Positions 1 to 8,059 of a stretch of DNA of 54,449 nt are shown here, piece after piece. A program made the translations under genes and the position numbers. The notes beneath the pieces were generated by a model. It had not been told where the DNA came from, made no database searches, and was given only the letters and a program-made list of their open reading frames with translations. Position 1 is the stretch's first letter. Each line of letters opens with the position of its first letter. The stretch comes from an uncultured Nitrospiraceae bacterium (GTDB lineage Bacteria > Nitrospirota > Thermodesulfovibrionia > Thermodesulfovibrionales > Dissulfurispiraceae): the NCBI GenBank assembly GCA_903822005.1, contig CAIJNL010000033.1:1-54449 (forward strand). Direction: 5' to 3'.

Positions 1-52
1 GCAGCCTCTTGATCTCTCTTGCGCTCATAAAGATCCTGTCCTCTTCCGCCAT
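1..52 (-). CDS. N-terminus of a probable ISNCY-type transposase (cut by window edge)
   Basis: Seventeen codons are visible, starting at ATG 52-50 behind a strong GGAAGGGGG ribosome binding site and running off the left edge. The peptide reads MAEEDRIFMSAREIKRL. This resembles the start of ISNCY-family transposases, which open with an acidic stretch followed by an 'MS..E..R..' motif leading into a helix-turn-helix. The next 80 bp upstream hold the repeated sequence expected at an IS end, which supports the call. The family assignment is from memory and only the first residues can be seen, so confidence is moderate. Confidence 0.45.
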   Translation of the reverse strand, partial: MAEEDRIFMSAREIKRL

Positions 53-91
53 CTCGCCCCCTTCCAAAAAAGAGGCATAATAGCATCTTAT

Positions 92-134
92 GAGGACATT
101 TCTATATTGCTATAAGAGGACATTATCATATTGC
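92..134. repeat. Two tandem 19-bp repeats, likely insertion-sequence terminus
   Basis: GAGGACATTTCTATATTGC (92-110) is repeated as GAGGACATTATCATATTGC (116-134): 16 of 19 positions match, with a 24-bp period. They lie just upstream of the partial transposase start, where terminal transposase-binding repeats of an IS would be. The outer IS boundary and any target-site duplication cannot be fixed because only one end is in the window. Confidence 0.5.
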
Positions 135-273
135 CGTAACATGTTTACAATGCGAAATACATATGTTGACGCCGTATCCGACAGATCGTCCGTCTGCCCC
201 TTTTGCAGGCGGGCAAGAGGCTAACAGGGCGCAATTATTTTGTGATCGCTTGCTATACGTCAGTTGTTTTTTT

Positions 274-282
274 TGATATAAT
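274..282 (+). promoter_or_regulatory. Extended -10 promoter for the hexaheme cytochrome
   Basis: TGATATAAT is a perfect extended -10 (TGn followed by TATAAT at 277-282). No good -35 lies 17 bp upstream, which an extended -10 can tolerate. Transcription would start near 289, giving a leader of about 50 nt before the ATG at 339. The rest of 140-338 shows nothing else convincing. Confidence 0.5.
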
Positions 283-338
283 GAAAAGACGCTGTACATC
301 CGCAGTGCCGGATCGTTAACAAATATGGAGGAGGGCGC

Positions 339-1526
339 ATGAAAAAAGCGGTAATATTGTTCCTCATGATATCACTGTTCTTTATCGGACTGATTGCATC
401 AGGCACAATGGCCGATGTCAGCAAGGCAGTTGGCAAGAGCGAATATGTCGGCTCGGAAGCTTGCAAACAGTGCCACAAGGCCGTGTACGACAGCTGGAAA
501 CAGACCTACCACAGCAAGATGGTCAGAAAGAAACATGAGGCGCTGTTGAAAGACGCCGCTGAAAAATGGAAGAGCGACGGCGTCAGCGAAGGTCCGACGA
601 CCGGGAATGTCACCGGCAAGAAGTTCAGCATGGACGATGTGCAGCTAACTATCGGGTCAAAATGGAAGCAGCGCTACCTGGTTAAGGACGAGTCCACCGG
701 CGGTTACCAGTTCCTGAACAAGCAGTTCAACAGGGTGACAGGCAAGTGGGAGAATTACGCCGGCAACAAGAATGACTGGGACACCATGTGCGCTACCTGC
801 CATACCACGGGCTACCGCATCACCTCCTATGACTCCGAAAACCCCAAGACACAGAAGGTGGAATACAAGGAGCTGAATAACGGCTGCGAGAACTGCCATG
901 GACCGGGCATCAAGCATGTGAAGAGCAAGTCCAAAAAAGACATCTGGAACTTTGCGGGCAAGACAAAAGAAGAGCAGTCAAGGGTCTGCGGTTACTGCCA
1001 CATCCGCCTTGAGAACGAGAAGTATAAATCGGCCCAGGGCAACAACCGCGAGGATTTCCCCGCGCCGAAAGTTGGCGACAGCTTCAAACCGTGGGACAAC
1101 TGGACAAAATGGTATCCTGACGGCGTAATCCTGCCAGGAATGCAGCCCAATCACCCGTTCAATGCCGAGTATAAAGGCGACCTGAAGGGTCTATTCATGC
1201 TGGACGACATTGCAAAAGCCAATGGCGTTTATGAAGAGGCAAAGCACCATCAGGAGTATCAGGGCTTCCTCCAGTCAAAGCACTATAAGTCTGCGGACAT
1301 GAGCTGCAATGACTGCCACTCCTCGCATGCCACCAAAAAGCAGCCGATGAAAGATCCAAAGACGAGCTGCGCGCAGTGTCATGATGAGTCGTTCACTTAT
1401 ACCAAGTATATGCCAGGCACAGGAAAGACAGCAGAGAATCTCTTCCTGAGGTCCCACACCTTTATCAAAAACCAGCAGAGGCCCAACCTGCCGACGGTGA
1501 CGGGTGAGCCAGAATATTACAAATAA
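339..1526 (+). CDS. Periplasmic hexaheme c-type cytochrome (cytochrome c554-like)
   Basis: 395 aa, with a GGAGGAGGG ribosome binding site just before the ATG. An N-terminal signal peptide (about residues 1-25, MKKAVILFLMISLFFIGLIA) directs export. Six CxxCH heme motifs are visible: residues 42-46, 151-155, 183-187, 217-221, 323-327 and 344-348. Extra histidines (for example SKHYKS and RSHTF) could serve as distal heme ligands. The layout of an early heme, a cluster of three, then a distal pair resembles the cytochrome c554/multiheme family that passes electrons between quinol oxidation and periplasmic reductases. No reductase or quinol dehydrogenase gene is adjacent, so its partner is unknown. 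It appears monocistronic, ending in a strong terminator shared with the convergent phosphoesterase gene. Confidence 0.85.
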   Translation: MKKAVILFLMISLFFIGLIASGTMADVSKAVGKSEYVGSEACKQCHKAVYDSWKQTYHSKMVRKKHEALLKDAAEKWKSDGVSEGPTTGNVTGKKFSMDDVQLTIGSKWKQRYLVKDESTGGYQFLNKQFNRVTGKWENYAGNKNDWDTMCATCHTTGYRITSYDSENPKTQKVEYKELNNGCENCHGPGIKHVKSKSKKDIWNFAGKTKEEQSRVCGYCHIRLENEKYKSAQGNNREDFPAPKVGDSFKPWDNWTKWYPDGVILPGMQPNHPFNAEYKGDLKGLFMLDDIAKANGVYEEAKHHQEYQGFLQSKHYKSADMSCNDCHSSHATKKQPMKDPKTSCAQCHDESFTYTKYMPGTGKTAENLFLRSHTFIKNQQRPNLPTVTGEPEYYK

Positions 1527-1546
1527 ATTTCTGAGCTTAATGTAAC

Positions 1547-1580
1547 ACAAAAAAGGCGGGGGAACCCCCGCCTTTTTTGT
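1547..1580. terminator. Bidirectional rho-independent terminator
   Basis: A 14-bp stem of A-tract, GGCGGGGG, a short AAC-containing loop, CCCCCGCC and T-tract lies between the convergent cytochrome and phosphoesterase genes. The A-run on one arm and T-run on the other let it end transcripts from both sides. Confidence 0.9.
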
Positions 1581-1605
1581 TATGGCTTCGAAAAATTCGC
1601 TTTCC

Positions 1606-2769
1606 CTACTCGACAATCAACTGGCCGCTCATTTCTTCGTGGCCCTCCCCGCAATAGATATCGCAGAAGAATGTGAAGGTCCCTGTCTTGTCAGGTACCA
1701 GGCGTACTCTTGTTGTTTCTCCCGGCTTAATGTCTGCACGTATGCCGAAATCAGTACTATTGAAGCCATGCATGCGGTCCAGCGTTGTAAGTTCAAAGAC
1801 CACCGGCTCTCCCTTTTTCAGCCTGATCTCGCGGGGCGAATATTCAAACCTCCGCGCAGTAATTTTAACAACACGCTCCTGGGCCGCCTTTATCGGATAT
1901 TCGTTCAGCACCAGGGCGGCGTTTGACACCTTCGCGTCCACGCTCCGGTAGCCAAGATTCTTATATGGGGCCGCAGGGTCCCATGCGACCGGCGCTTTTT
2001 TCGGCACGGAATTAGGCGCCGGAAGAGGATACATCAGCCCATTCGCTGCATGATGCTGGATATGCGAGGTCATGTGATGATGCTCCTGGTGGATATGACC
2101 ATAAAGCACCGTGACGTTTTTATACGGCATCAGCAGTTCTATCGCCTTTGATCCGTCGCGTGTCCACCAGTCCCATTGAGGCAGGAGATCAAAGAGAGGC
2201 CGGTGCGTAAAGACCACAAGCCTGTCCTCCTTGTCGAATTTTTTCAGTTCAGAGCCAAACCACTGTAATTGCTCGTCACCGATAACCGTGGCCGGATCGG
2301 AAACATTGTCAAGGACTATGAAATTTACGCCCTTGTGCTGAAAGCTATAGTGGGTCTCTCCGAAAATCTCTTTGAATATCTCACCTTTGTCCAGACTTGC
2401 GTCGTGTTCCCCCGGCATAAGCCTGATGTTTTTTACCTTCAGGTCCTTGATGATCTCGCGGAATTCGGACATGCGTTTCCTCCGGTCCTTCGGATCATCG
2501 GTATTATGCGTCAGGTCACCGGTGAACATAATGAAGTCGGGTTGTGACTTCATACTGTTTATGGCAGCAATCGCTTTTTTCAGGGTGCCCGTGAAATCGG
2601 GGTTGACTTTGGTGTCTGTAAATCCCCAGTGAGGATCTGACATCTGGACGAACATGAAGTCTTCGTTCATCCTGCCGCCGGCCGCGCCGACCAGATTTCC
2701 TGGACCCAGCACCAGCACCGCAGTGCCCATCCCAGCCAGTTTTAGAAATTCTCTCCTGTCAATACTCAT
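1606..2769 (-). CDS. Tat-exported metallophosphoesterase fused to a CuA-type cupredoxin domain
   Basis: 387 aa. The N-terminus has a twin-arginine signal (MSIDRREFLKLAGMG, then a hydrophobic stretch), so it acts outside the cytoplasm after folding. Residues about 38-245 form a calcineurin-like phosphoesterase: SDPH (44-47), GDLTHN (84-89), GEHD (120-123, usually GNHD), THRP and YGHIHQEH (223-230) are its metal-binding motifs. Residues about 300-387 are a cupredoxin resembling cytochrome oxidase subunit II. They carry H334, C369, C373, H377 and M380, the His...CxxxCxxxHxxM pattern of a binuclear CuA centre. The residue between the cysteines that is usually Glu is Ile here. The substrate is unknown. 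A copper redox centre on a phosphoesterase is unusual. An AAGGAGTG ribosome binding site precedes the ATG. Confidence 0.85.
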   Translation of the reverse strand: MSIDRREFLKLAGMGTAVLVLGPGNLVGAAGGRMNEDFMFVQMSDPHWGFTDTKVNPDFTGTLKKAIAAINSMKSQPDFIMFTGDLTHNTDDPKDRRKRMSEFREIIKDLKVKNIRLMPGEHDASLDKGEIFKEIFGETHYSFQHKGVNFIVLDNVSDPATVIGDEQLQWFGSELKKFDKEDRLVVFTHRPLFDLLPQWDWWTRDGSKAIELLMPYKNVTVLYGHIHQEHHHMTSHIQHHAANGLMYPLPAPNSVPKKAPVAWDPAAPYKNLGYRSVDAKVSNAALVLNEYPIKAAQERVVKITARRFEYSPREIRLKKGEPVVFELTTLDRMHGFNSTDFGIRADIKPGETTRVRLVPDKTGTFTFFCDIYCGEGHEEMSGQLIVE

Positions 2770-2992
2770 GATTCACTCCTTGCAGTCAAGATTTGCGGCC
2801 GCAAAATGGAACTCGCCTCCCAGTACATGTATTCGAAAGCTGGCCGCATACTCAATTAATATCAAGGTTTAAGATGCTTGTCAAAGGTCTTTATGGTTTC
2901 AGAATTACCCCGCCCGGCCGGGTCTTCCTTGCTGCTGGAGATGGTGCCCTGACATACTGCTGGCAGTTATTGACATATTAAATTGATATAGA

Positions 2993-3042
2993 AAACCGAT
3001 CTGCCCCGCCAACTTTTCATGATTGGCGGGGCAGATCGGTTT
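2993..3042. terminator. 20-bp perfect inverted repeat, probable terminator of the POR operon
   Basis: The arms 2993-3012 and 3023-3042 are perfect reverse complements with a 10-nt loop. The hairpin lies nine bases past the stop codon of the gamma-subunit gene on the minus strand. The A-rich end of the left arm gives a short U-run on the minus transcript. The remainder of 2770-2992, upstream of the phosphoesterase start, shows no clear promoter. Confidence 0.75.
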
Positions 3043-3050
3043 CAAGGAAA

Positions 3051-3479
3051 TCAGACTGCCTGCTGACTCTCAAGCCCGCTTATCACTCCGTCTTCCACTT
3101 CCTGACCACTGCGTCCTTTTATAAACGAATCAAGCGAGACAAATGTGAACTGACCCGCTTTTTCTCCCAGTACACTGCTGTCAACCCCGAGGGCCATCAC
3201 CTTGCCGCCTTTCTTCAGTCCCTTTGTTACATCCGTCGCTGAAAACAGGCTGTTGTCAAGAACAACAACTATGTCCGGCTTTGTATTATTGGCAGCGCGT
3301 TCCCTGATAGGAGCAGCATCTGTCCTGATAACCACGTTCATCGGCCCTCCGGGACGGAATGGCGCGAACGCATTGGCCACCTGCACATGCTTGCCGTTTG
3401 CCATCGCTTTTTTGGCGATTGCCGAAGCCAGTTTTGCAACTGGCTGTCCGAATCTACCATGCAGACGAATCTCGCTCAT
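3051..3479 (-). CDS. porG: 2-oxoacid:ferredoxin oxidoreductase, gamma subunit (short form)
   Basis: 142 aa. The start IRLHGRFGQPVAK matches the conserved 'IR.HGRGGQG' opening of POR/KOR gamma domains, and a Rossmann-like core with 'PGGPMNVVIRTDAAPIRER' follows. The protein ends soon after the core, whereas gamma subunits are usually about 180-190 aa. It therefore lacks the usual C-terminal region, although its end is a normal stop followed by a terminator. It is the last gene of the operon, two bases after the beta gene, with an AGGAGG ribosome binding site inside the end of beta. Gamma subunits help bind CoA and complete the heterotetramer. Confidence 0.8.
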   Translation of the reverse strand: MSEIRLHGRFGQPVAKLASAIAKKAMANGKHVQVANAFAPFRPGGPMNVVIRTDAAPIRERAANNTKPDIVVVLDNSLFSATDVTKGLKKGGKVMALGVDSSVLGEKAGQFTFVSLDSFIKGRSGQEVEDGVISGLESQQAV

Positions 3480-3481
3480 AA

Positions 3482-4348
3482 CTATTTTGCCTCCTTTCGT
3501 CCGAAATGGCTGTTCACAGCATCCTGTATCTCTTTCACCTGTTCAGTCGACAGGTTCTTGAAACGGCCCTGAGACATGAGATATTCAGAAACCGGTATGA
3601 AGGAAGGTTCATGGGTCCGGGTCTTTTTACCGTCCACTACTTCATACAGTTCCCAAAAACCGCTTTCAACCGCCTTTCTCGCTGTTGCAACAGACTGGTC
3701 GGTTGGGATGTTCCAGCCGCGATAGCAGGGAGCCATGATGTGAATATAGGAGAAGCCATCGTGCGCTGCCGCCTTTTTGAACTTTTCGGCAAGGTCAAGG
3801 GGATGCGATATTGTAGCACTCGCAACATAGCCGACATCATGAGCGACCATGATCTTCAGCATATCTTTCTTTCCGGTCCTCTTCCCTTTTTGCTGATTGC
3901 TGGTCATGGCATATATCGGCGTCTGGCTGCCTGACTGGCCGCCGGTGTTCATGTACATCTCATTGTCATAACAGACATGGATAATGTTATCGTTGCGCTC
4001 GGCGGCACCTGAAAGAGACTGGAAGCCGATATCTGCCGTTCCAGCGTCCCCGGCCCATGACACCACATTCACATCTTTGATCCCCTGCGCTTCAAGTGAG
4101 GCCCGGATACCGGATGAAACCGCAGGAGCGATCTCGAAAAGCGTGTGATAAAACGGGATGCTCCACGCAGTCTTCTGATTAAGTCCGCTCAGCGTCGCCA
4201 TGCAGGAAGCCGGCATTGTTATAATGGTCCTGGCACCAAGTACTTTCATGGCCTGTCTTCCCGCAATCGCCGCGCCGCAGCCTCGGCAGCCCGCGTTGCC
4301 CGGCCCGAACAGGTCCTGCTGCGGCAAATCTTTAAGTGTCATCTTCAC
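3482..4348 (-). CDS. porB: 2-oxoacid (pyruvate):ferredoxin oxidoreductase, beta subunit
   Basis: The thiamine-diphosphate-binding subunit. The GTG at 4348 is chosen as start because GGAGG lies seven bases upstream; this gives 288 aa and removes a 16-bp overlap with the alpha gene. ATG 4342 is the alternative. The GDAGTADIG segment followed by YDNEMYMNTG is the Mg/ThDP-binding signature; 'YDNE.YMNTG' is typical of pyruvate oxidoreductases. Cysteines C21 and C24 (GCRGCG), C49 and the one in APCYRGW are the expected ligands of the proximal [4Fe-4S] cluster. With alpha, gamma and delta it would reversibly oxidise a 2-oxoacid, most likely pyruvate, to an acyl-CoA while reducing ferredoxin. Confidence 0.88.
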   Translation of the reverse strand: MKMTLKDLPQQDLFGPGNAGCRGCGAAIAGRQAMKVLGARTIITMPASCMATLSGLNQKTAWSIPFYHTLFEIAPAVSSGIRASLEAQGIKDVNVVSWAGDAGTADIGFQSLSGAAERNDNIIHVCYDNEMYMNTGGQSGSQTPIYAMTSNQQKGKRTGKKDMLKIMVAHDVGYVASATISHPLDLAEKFKKAAAHDGFSYIHIMAPCYRGWNIPTDQSVATARKAVESGFWELYEVVDGKKTRTHEPSFIPVSEYLMSQGRFKNLSTEQVKEIQDAVNSHFGRKEAK

Positions 4349-4365
4349 AAGCTCTCCTCCTTTCC

Positions 4366-5514
4366 TCATAAGCCGAACCACTCATATTCCGTAGTCTGCT
4401 TAGCCCTCTCTTCAGACAGGGCCATTACCTGTTTCAATTCATCAGGCCTGAAGTCCCGTCCCCCAAGGCCGCAAATGTAGTTCTTTACGGGTATCGAAAG
4501 ATGTCCGTAAAGGGCGGCTTTTGTTTCGTTGCCCAGGGCGCCGCCCGAGCCGAAAACAATATTCTTGTCGATGACCGTTACGTATTGCACTTTCTTCAGC
4601 ATTGCGCGCATTGCGGCTGCCGGAAAGGGCCGGAAGGAACGTATCTTGACCAGGCCTGCCTTTTTCCCTTCGGCACGCAGGGCGTCGATTACTATGCGGC
4701 CGTCACTGACTGTCGAACCCATGGTCACAAGGGCATGGTCGGCGTCATCCATCCGGTATCCTTCAATAACGCCGGACCAGTCACGGCCGAAATCCCTGCT
4801 GAATTCCGCAGCGACATTATTGATTACCTCAAGCGCCTGACTCATGGCGTCATTCTGATGGTATTTGTAATCCATATACAGGTCAGGGCTGGTAACAGTA
4901 TTTATGCCCTGTGGATTGTTGATATCGAGTGCCGACACCCTGGTGAAAGGCAGGAAAGCATCTACCTTTGCCAACTGCGGCACATCCACCTCTTCCTGCG
5001 TATGGGACTGAATATACCCTTCGTAGTTAACCATCACCGGAAGGCGGCAGGTCTCTCCCACCTTAAAGGCCTGGAGTATGGTGTCGAGCACTTCCTGGTT
5101 ATTTTCGCAGAAGAGCTGTATCCATCCGCTGGCATCCTGCGAAATCGCGTCGCCCTGTTCAGGGAAGCGGCTGTGCGGGGCTGATAGCGCCCTGTTTGCA
5201 ACAGCCATCACGACCGGCTGGCGGAGTCCTGCGGTATGATAAGCGACCTCAGTCATGTAAAGCAGCCCCTGCGAATTTGTGACCGTAAAGGTCCTGCTGC
5301 CGGCCAATGATGCGCCGAGAGCGGCTGCCAGTGCGCTGTGATCTCCTTCAGCGCGGATGAACCTGGTATTCATCTCTCCGTCTTCGATGAACTTGTTCAT
5401 CCTTTCCATGGCCGGAAAAGCCGGGGTTATGGGATAGTAAGCCAGGACCTCAATCCTGGCCAGCATGGCGCCGTAGGCGGCTGCTTCGCTTCCTGTTAAT
5501 AGTGTCAGGCTCAT
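4366..5514 (-). CDS. porA: 2-oxoacid (pyruvate):ferredoxin oxidoreductase, alpha subunit
   Basis: 382 aa, the usual length for a stand-alone alpha subunit. The N-terminal pyrimidine-binding domain carries GSEAAAYGAMLARIEVLAYY followed by PITPAF; the family has 'G..A...GA..A...v.a.YPITP'. A second transketolase-like domain follows ('ALVTMGSTVSDGRIVIDALR', 'VRSFRPFP'-like 'IRSFRPFPAAAM'). Its ATG overlaps the delta stop codon (ATGA), showing translational coupling; an SD GGAGGGC lies upstream. It forms the active-site interface with beta. Members of the family also use 2-ketoglutarate, 2-ketoisovalerate or indolepyruvate, so pyruvate is likely but not certain. Confidence 0.88.
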   Translation of the reverse strand: MSLTLLTGSEAAAYGAMLARIEVLAYYPITPAFPAMERMNKFIEDGEMNTRFIRAEGDHSALAAALGASLAGSRTFTVTNSQGLLYMTEVAYHTAGLRQPVVMAVANRALSAPHSRFPEQGDAISQDASGWIQLFCENNQEVLDTILQAFKVGETCRLPVMVNYEGYIQSHTQEEVDVPQLAKVDAFLPFTRVSALDINNPQGINTVTSPDLYMDYKYHQNDAMSQALEVINNVAAEFSRDFGRDWSGVIEGYRMDDADHALVTMGSTVSDGRIVIDALRAEGKKAGLVKIRSFRPFPAAAMRAMLKKVQYVTVIDKNIVFGSGGALGNETKAALYGHLSIPVKNYICGLGGRDFRPDELKQVMALSEERAKQTTEYEWFGL

Positions 5515-5813
5515 GATTTGCCCTCCTTGAGGGGGAAGATGCCGCGGTCACCACTGAATTCAAGGACCATGGTGATCGCCTTTTGAGGACATTCAAAGGC
5601 ACAGGTGCCGCAGCCATTGCACAATTCCAGGCTGACTGCAACCTTGCCGTTTTCGAGCTTCAGCGCGCCCTCGGGACAGAACATTATGCACTCAAGACAT
5701 TGGTTGCATTTGTCGCCGATGACCGGATGCTGTTCGCGCCAGATTATGCCTGACGGGGCCTCGGCCATGCTGCCTGCCTTGGCCGAAGGGACTATCGGTA
5801 GTTTTTTTGCCAT
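5511..5813 (-). CDS. porD: 2-oxoacid:ferredoxin oxidoreductase, delta (2[4Fe-4S] ferredoxin) subunit
   Basis: 100 aa. Two ferredoxin motifs, CNQCLECIMFCP and CNGCGTCAFECP, each supply three cysteines in CxxCxxC spacing plus a fourth in CP, holding two [4Fe-4S] clusters that relay electrons from the ThDP site to soluble ferredoxin. The roughly 30-residue N-terminal lead with SGIIWREQHPV is typical of POR delta subunits. A GGAGGAG ribosome binding site sits about 11 bases before the ATG. The gene starts 32 bp after the solute-binding-like gene, in the same operon. Confidence 0.88.
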   Translation of the reverse strand: MAKKLPIVPSAKAGSMAEAPSGIIWREQHPVIGDKCNQCLECIMFCPEGALKLENGKVAVSLELCNGCGTCAFECPQKAITMVLEFSGDRGIFPLKEGKS

Positions 5814-5845
5814 AATTACTTTGTCTCCTCCTGATAGATTTAAGG

Positions 5846-6613
5846 CTATGCTGCTATATCCGACGGAACACTGCCCTCTTTCAGCGGCGGAACTATCGGG
5901 GGCTGACCCGTCTTCTTCAATATCTCCTGGCCCTCAGCGGACAGGATCAGCCTGATAAATGCAGCGGCCTGACTGCCATGCGTCGCGGTGGCCGGAATGG
6001 TGGCCACATTTCTGATTTCTTCACTCAAATTGACTGTTGCAGGGAAATATATTATGTCAACGTCACCTGCAATAGTTACAGCTGCCGACAGGTATACGAT
6101 ACCGGCATTCGCGCTGTCACTTTTGACGGCCTGAAGTACATCGGGAATGGCATTGACCTTGATAGCACCGTCGATTATTTTCGATGCGGCATCCGGCTTG
6201 CCTTCTCCGGCTGTTGCCTTCTGAATAAATGCAATCGTCCTGTTGGTCGCCATGTCCTTCTCGCCTGTTACGCGCGCAAATTTGACACCCTCTTTAGCCA
6301 GGTCGCCCATTTGCTTTATCCCAAGGGGATTGCCTTTTTTTGTAATCACCACAAGTTCGTTGGCCGAGAAGGTGATATACCAGGATGCGGCTTCTTTGCC
6401 GTTTACACTTTGGCCAAACATACCCTTGGCCACCTGCGGATCAGAAGGAGCAAATACATCGCAGGCATCTCCTTTTAATATCCGTTCGACAAGTTCTTTT
6501 GAGCGTCCTGAAGTGAGATTGACCGTAATGCCTGCGTTTTTAGCTTCAAACGCTTTTTTAAACTGGCCCATCGGACCAGCCAATGAATCGGCGTGGAAAA
6601 CTTCTATGATCAT
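5846..6613 (-). CDS. ModA/WtpA-like solute-binding protein without a signal peptide
   Basis: 255 aa periplasmic-binding-protein fold of the molybdate/tungstate type: 'FHADSLAGPMGQFKKAFE', 'DVFAPSD', 'NELVVITKKGN' and 'GIVYLSAA' match the family, and 'SAEGQEILKKTG' near the end is its usual close. The start MIIEVFHADS is fixed by a GGAGG ribosome binding site eight bases before the ATG. The protein therefore begins at the first beta-strand with no leader, and should remain in the cytoplasm. No ABC permease or ATPase accompanies it. It sits between a carboxylate carrier gene and the POR genes, so it may bind an oxyanion or small organic acid inside the cell. That role is inference. Confidence 0.75.
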   Translation of the reverse strand: MIIEVFHADSLAGPMGQFKKAFEAKNAGITVNLTSGRSKELVERILKGDACDVFAPSDPQVAKGMFGQSVNGKEAASWYITFSANELVVITKKGNPLGIKQMGDLAKEGVKFARVTGEKDMATNRTIAFIQKATAGEGKPDAASKIIDGAIKVNAIPDVLQAVKSDSANAGIVYLSAAVTIAGDVDIIYFPATVNLSEEIRNVATIPATATHGSQAAAFIRLILSAEGQEILKKTGQPPIVPPLKEGSVPSDIAA

Positions 6614-6724
6614 ATTCTATCCTCCGTATTCCGGGCAGTCGCCCGGCCTCTGCCGGCTGCGACCGCCGTAATTTAGTTTCAACGCATCCTTTATTCAAAT
6701 AGCTTTCTGCAAAACCGTCCAAGG

Positions 6725-7999
6725 CTATATGCCTAATACGTGGAAGAACAGCCAGCAGATAAATGTTCCGACAAACACCATCGCAAAGCCCCATGCCAGC
6801 AGCTGCCTGAAGAATTTGACCTTGTCTGTTTTAGGTCCGGCCCCGCCGAAGAGAAGCGCGCCCGACGGCGACAGGGAGCTAAGATCAACGATGTGTCCAT
6901 CAAGCACTACGGTGTAGAGCAGTGCCAGGCCCATGGCCTCGCCGCCGCCAAGTTTGGCCAGCAGATCAGGGATGAGCGGTATGAAAGCGGGCATGATAAC
7001 CCCGGAAGTACTCGCATATACGGAGATGGATGATGCAATGAATCCCAAGACGATGGTGGCTGTATCAGGGGTCGAGACCGTGGCAATGAAGGTCGCGAAG
7101 AGCGCCATTCCGCCGACGTTCTGCATTAGACTGATCAGGACCGTAACACCGCATATCAGCAAAATGGTGGGCCATGGCATTGCCTTGATCGCCTTGTTCT
7201 CATCCGAGGCGTTCAACATGGTCAGTACTGCTCCTATTGTAAAGGCAGTCAGGCCTACATCGCTTTTAAATACGAGGACCGTAACCATTAATACGAGCAC
7301 TCCGGCCATGGTTATCTTCTGCTGATAATTAAAAGGCTCCACCGGCACGTCAAGGATCTTTCTTACTGCCGCAACTGATTCGGCGCTCTGGTGTTTCCAG
7401 AGTTTCAGTCCACCGAAGAGTAAGTACGCCCCAAACCCGACAACCGCGTGACCGAGAAAGGTGTTCCAGAAAAGGTGCCAGGTAATGCCGGTATATCCGA
7501 TCTTTGCCGCAAGGCTGTTGGCAATAACACCTGCTGGTGTAATAGGCGACATCGCGGCAGCCTGGGCGCCGTTGCCGATCATCATGGCCATAACAAAGAC
7601 AGGGATTCCGACCTCTTCAGACAGCAGCAGGCAGGGCGCCGCTATAAGCGCGAGGATGGCAGTGTGCCCCGGACCGAGCGCCGACAGAATGAATGCAACG
7701 AAAAAGAGCACAATCGGCAGAACAGCTATGCTGCCCCTTACAGCCTTGACCGAGTATCTCGTAAACTTGTCGATGGTTCCGTTGGCAATTGCTATGCCGA
7801 ACAGATAGGTTGTTCCGGCCAGGGTCATAAACAGGGAAAGCGGGAACCCGGCTATGATCTTCGCTGCCGGGACATGGCCGATGAGTCCGCCAACTACAAA
7901 CGCGAACGCTATGGCCAGTACCCCGACGTTTTTCGGCGATACGCAGCTTATTATAAGCGCAACCACCAGTGCTATAAGCGAAAGTACAGAGACATCCAT
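6725..7999 (-). CDS. MatC-like dicarboxylate carrier (SLC13/ArsB-type permease)
   Basis: 424 aa and almost entirely hydrophobic, with about 11-12 predicted membrane segments. The N-terminal half (VALIISCVSPKNVGVLAIAF, 'LFMTLAGTTYLFGIAIANGT') resembles the N-terminal domain of MatC, a malonate/dicarboxylate carrier; the C-terminal half carries a second ion-transporter repeat with 'YASTSGVIMPAFIPLIP'. It is the first gene of the minus-strand operon leading into POR, with an AGGAGGG ribosome binding site and a sigma54 promoter about 60 bp upstream. It probably imports the organic acid whose breakdown feeds POR; malonate-like or other dicarboxylates are plausible substrates. Confidence 0.75.
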   Translation of the reverse strand: MDVSVLSLIALVVALIISCVSPKNVGVLAIAFAFVVGGLIGHVPAAKIIAGFPLSLFMTLAGTTYLFGIAIANGTIDKFTRYSVKAVRGSIAVLPIVLFFVAFILSALGPGHTAILALIAAPCLLLSEEVGIPVFVMAMMIGNGAQAAAMSPITPAGVIANSLAAKIGYTGITWHLFWNTFLGHAVVGFGAYLLFGGLKLWKHQSAESVAAVRKILDVPVEPFNYQQKITMAGVLVLMVTVLVFKSDVGLTAFTIGAVLTMLNASDENKAIKAMPWPTILLICGVTVLISLMQNVGGMALFATFIATVSTPDTATIVLGFIASSISVYASTSGVIMPAFIPLIPDLLAKLGGGEAMGLALLYTVVLDGHIVDLSSLSPSGALLFGGAGPKTDKVKFFRQLLAWGFAMVFVGTFICWLFFHVLGI

Positions 8000-8059
8000 G
8001 AAACCCTCCTTTTGACTTATGAATTGGACGCTGTTCCGCCATGAATCATTTGTAATAGT

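Noticed and set aside
1582-2547. Plus-strand frames opposite the phosphoesterase gene
   Set aside because: No ribosome binding sites; the minus strand has full catalytic motifs and a Tat signal.
7448-8044. 198-aa plus-strand frame over the MatC-like gene
   Set aside because: Low-complexity, charged composition opposite a well-supported membrane protein; no start signals.
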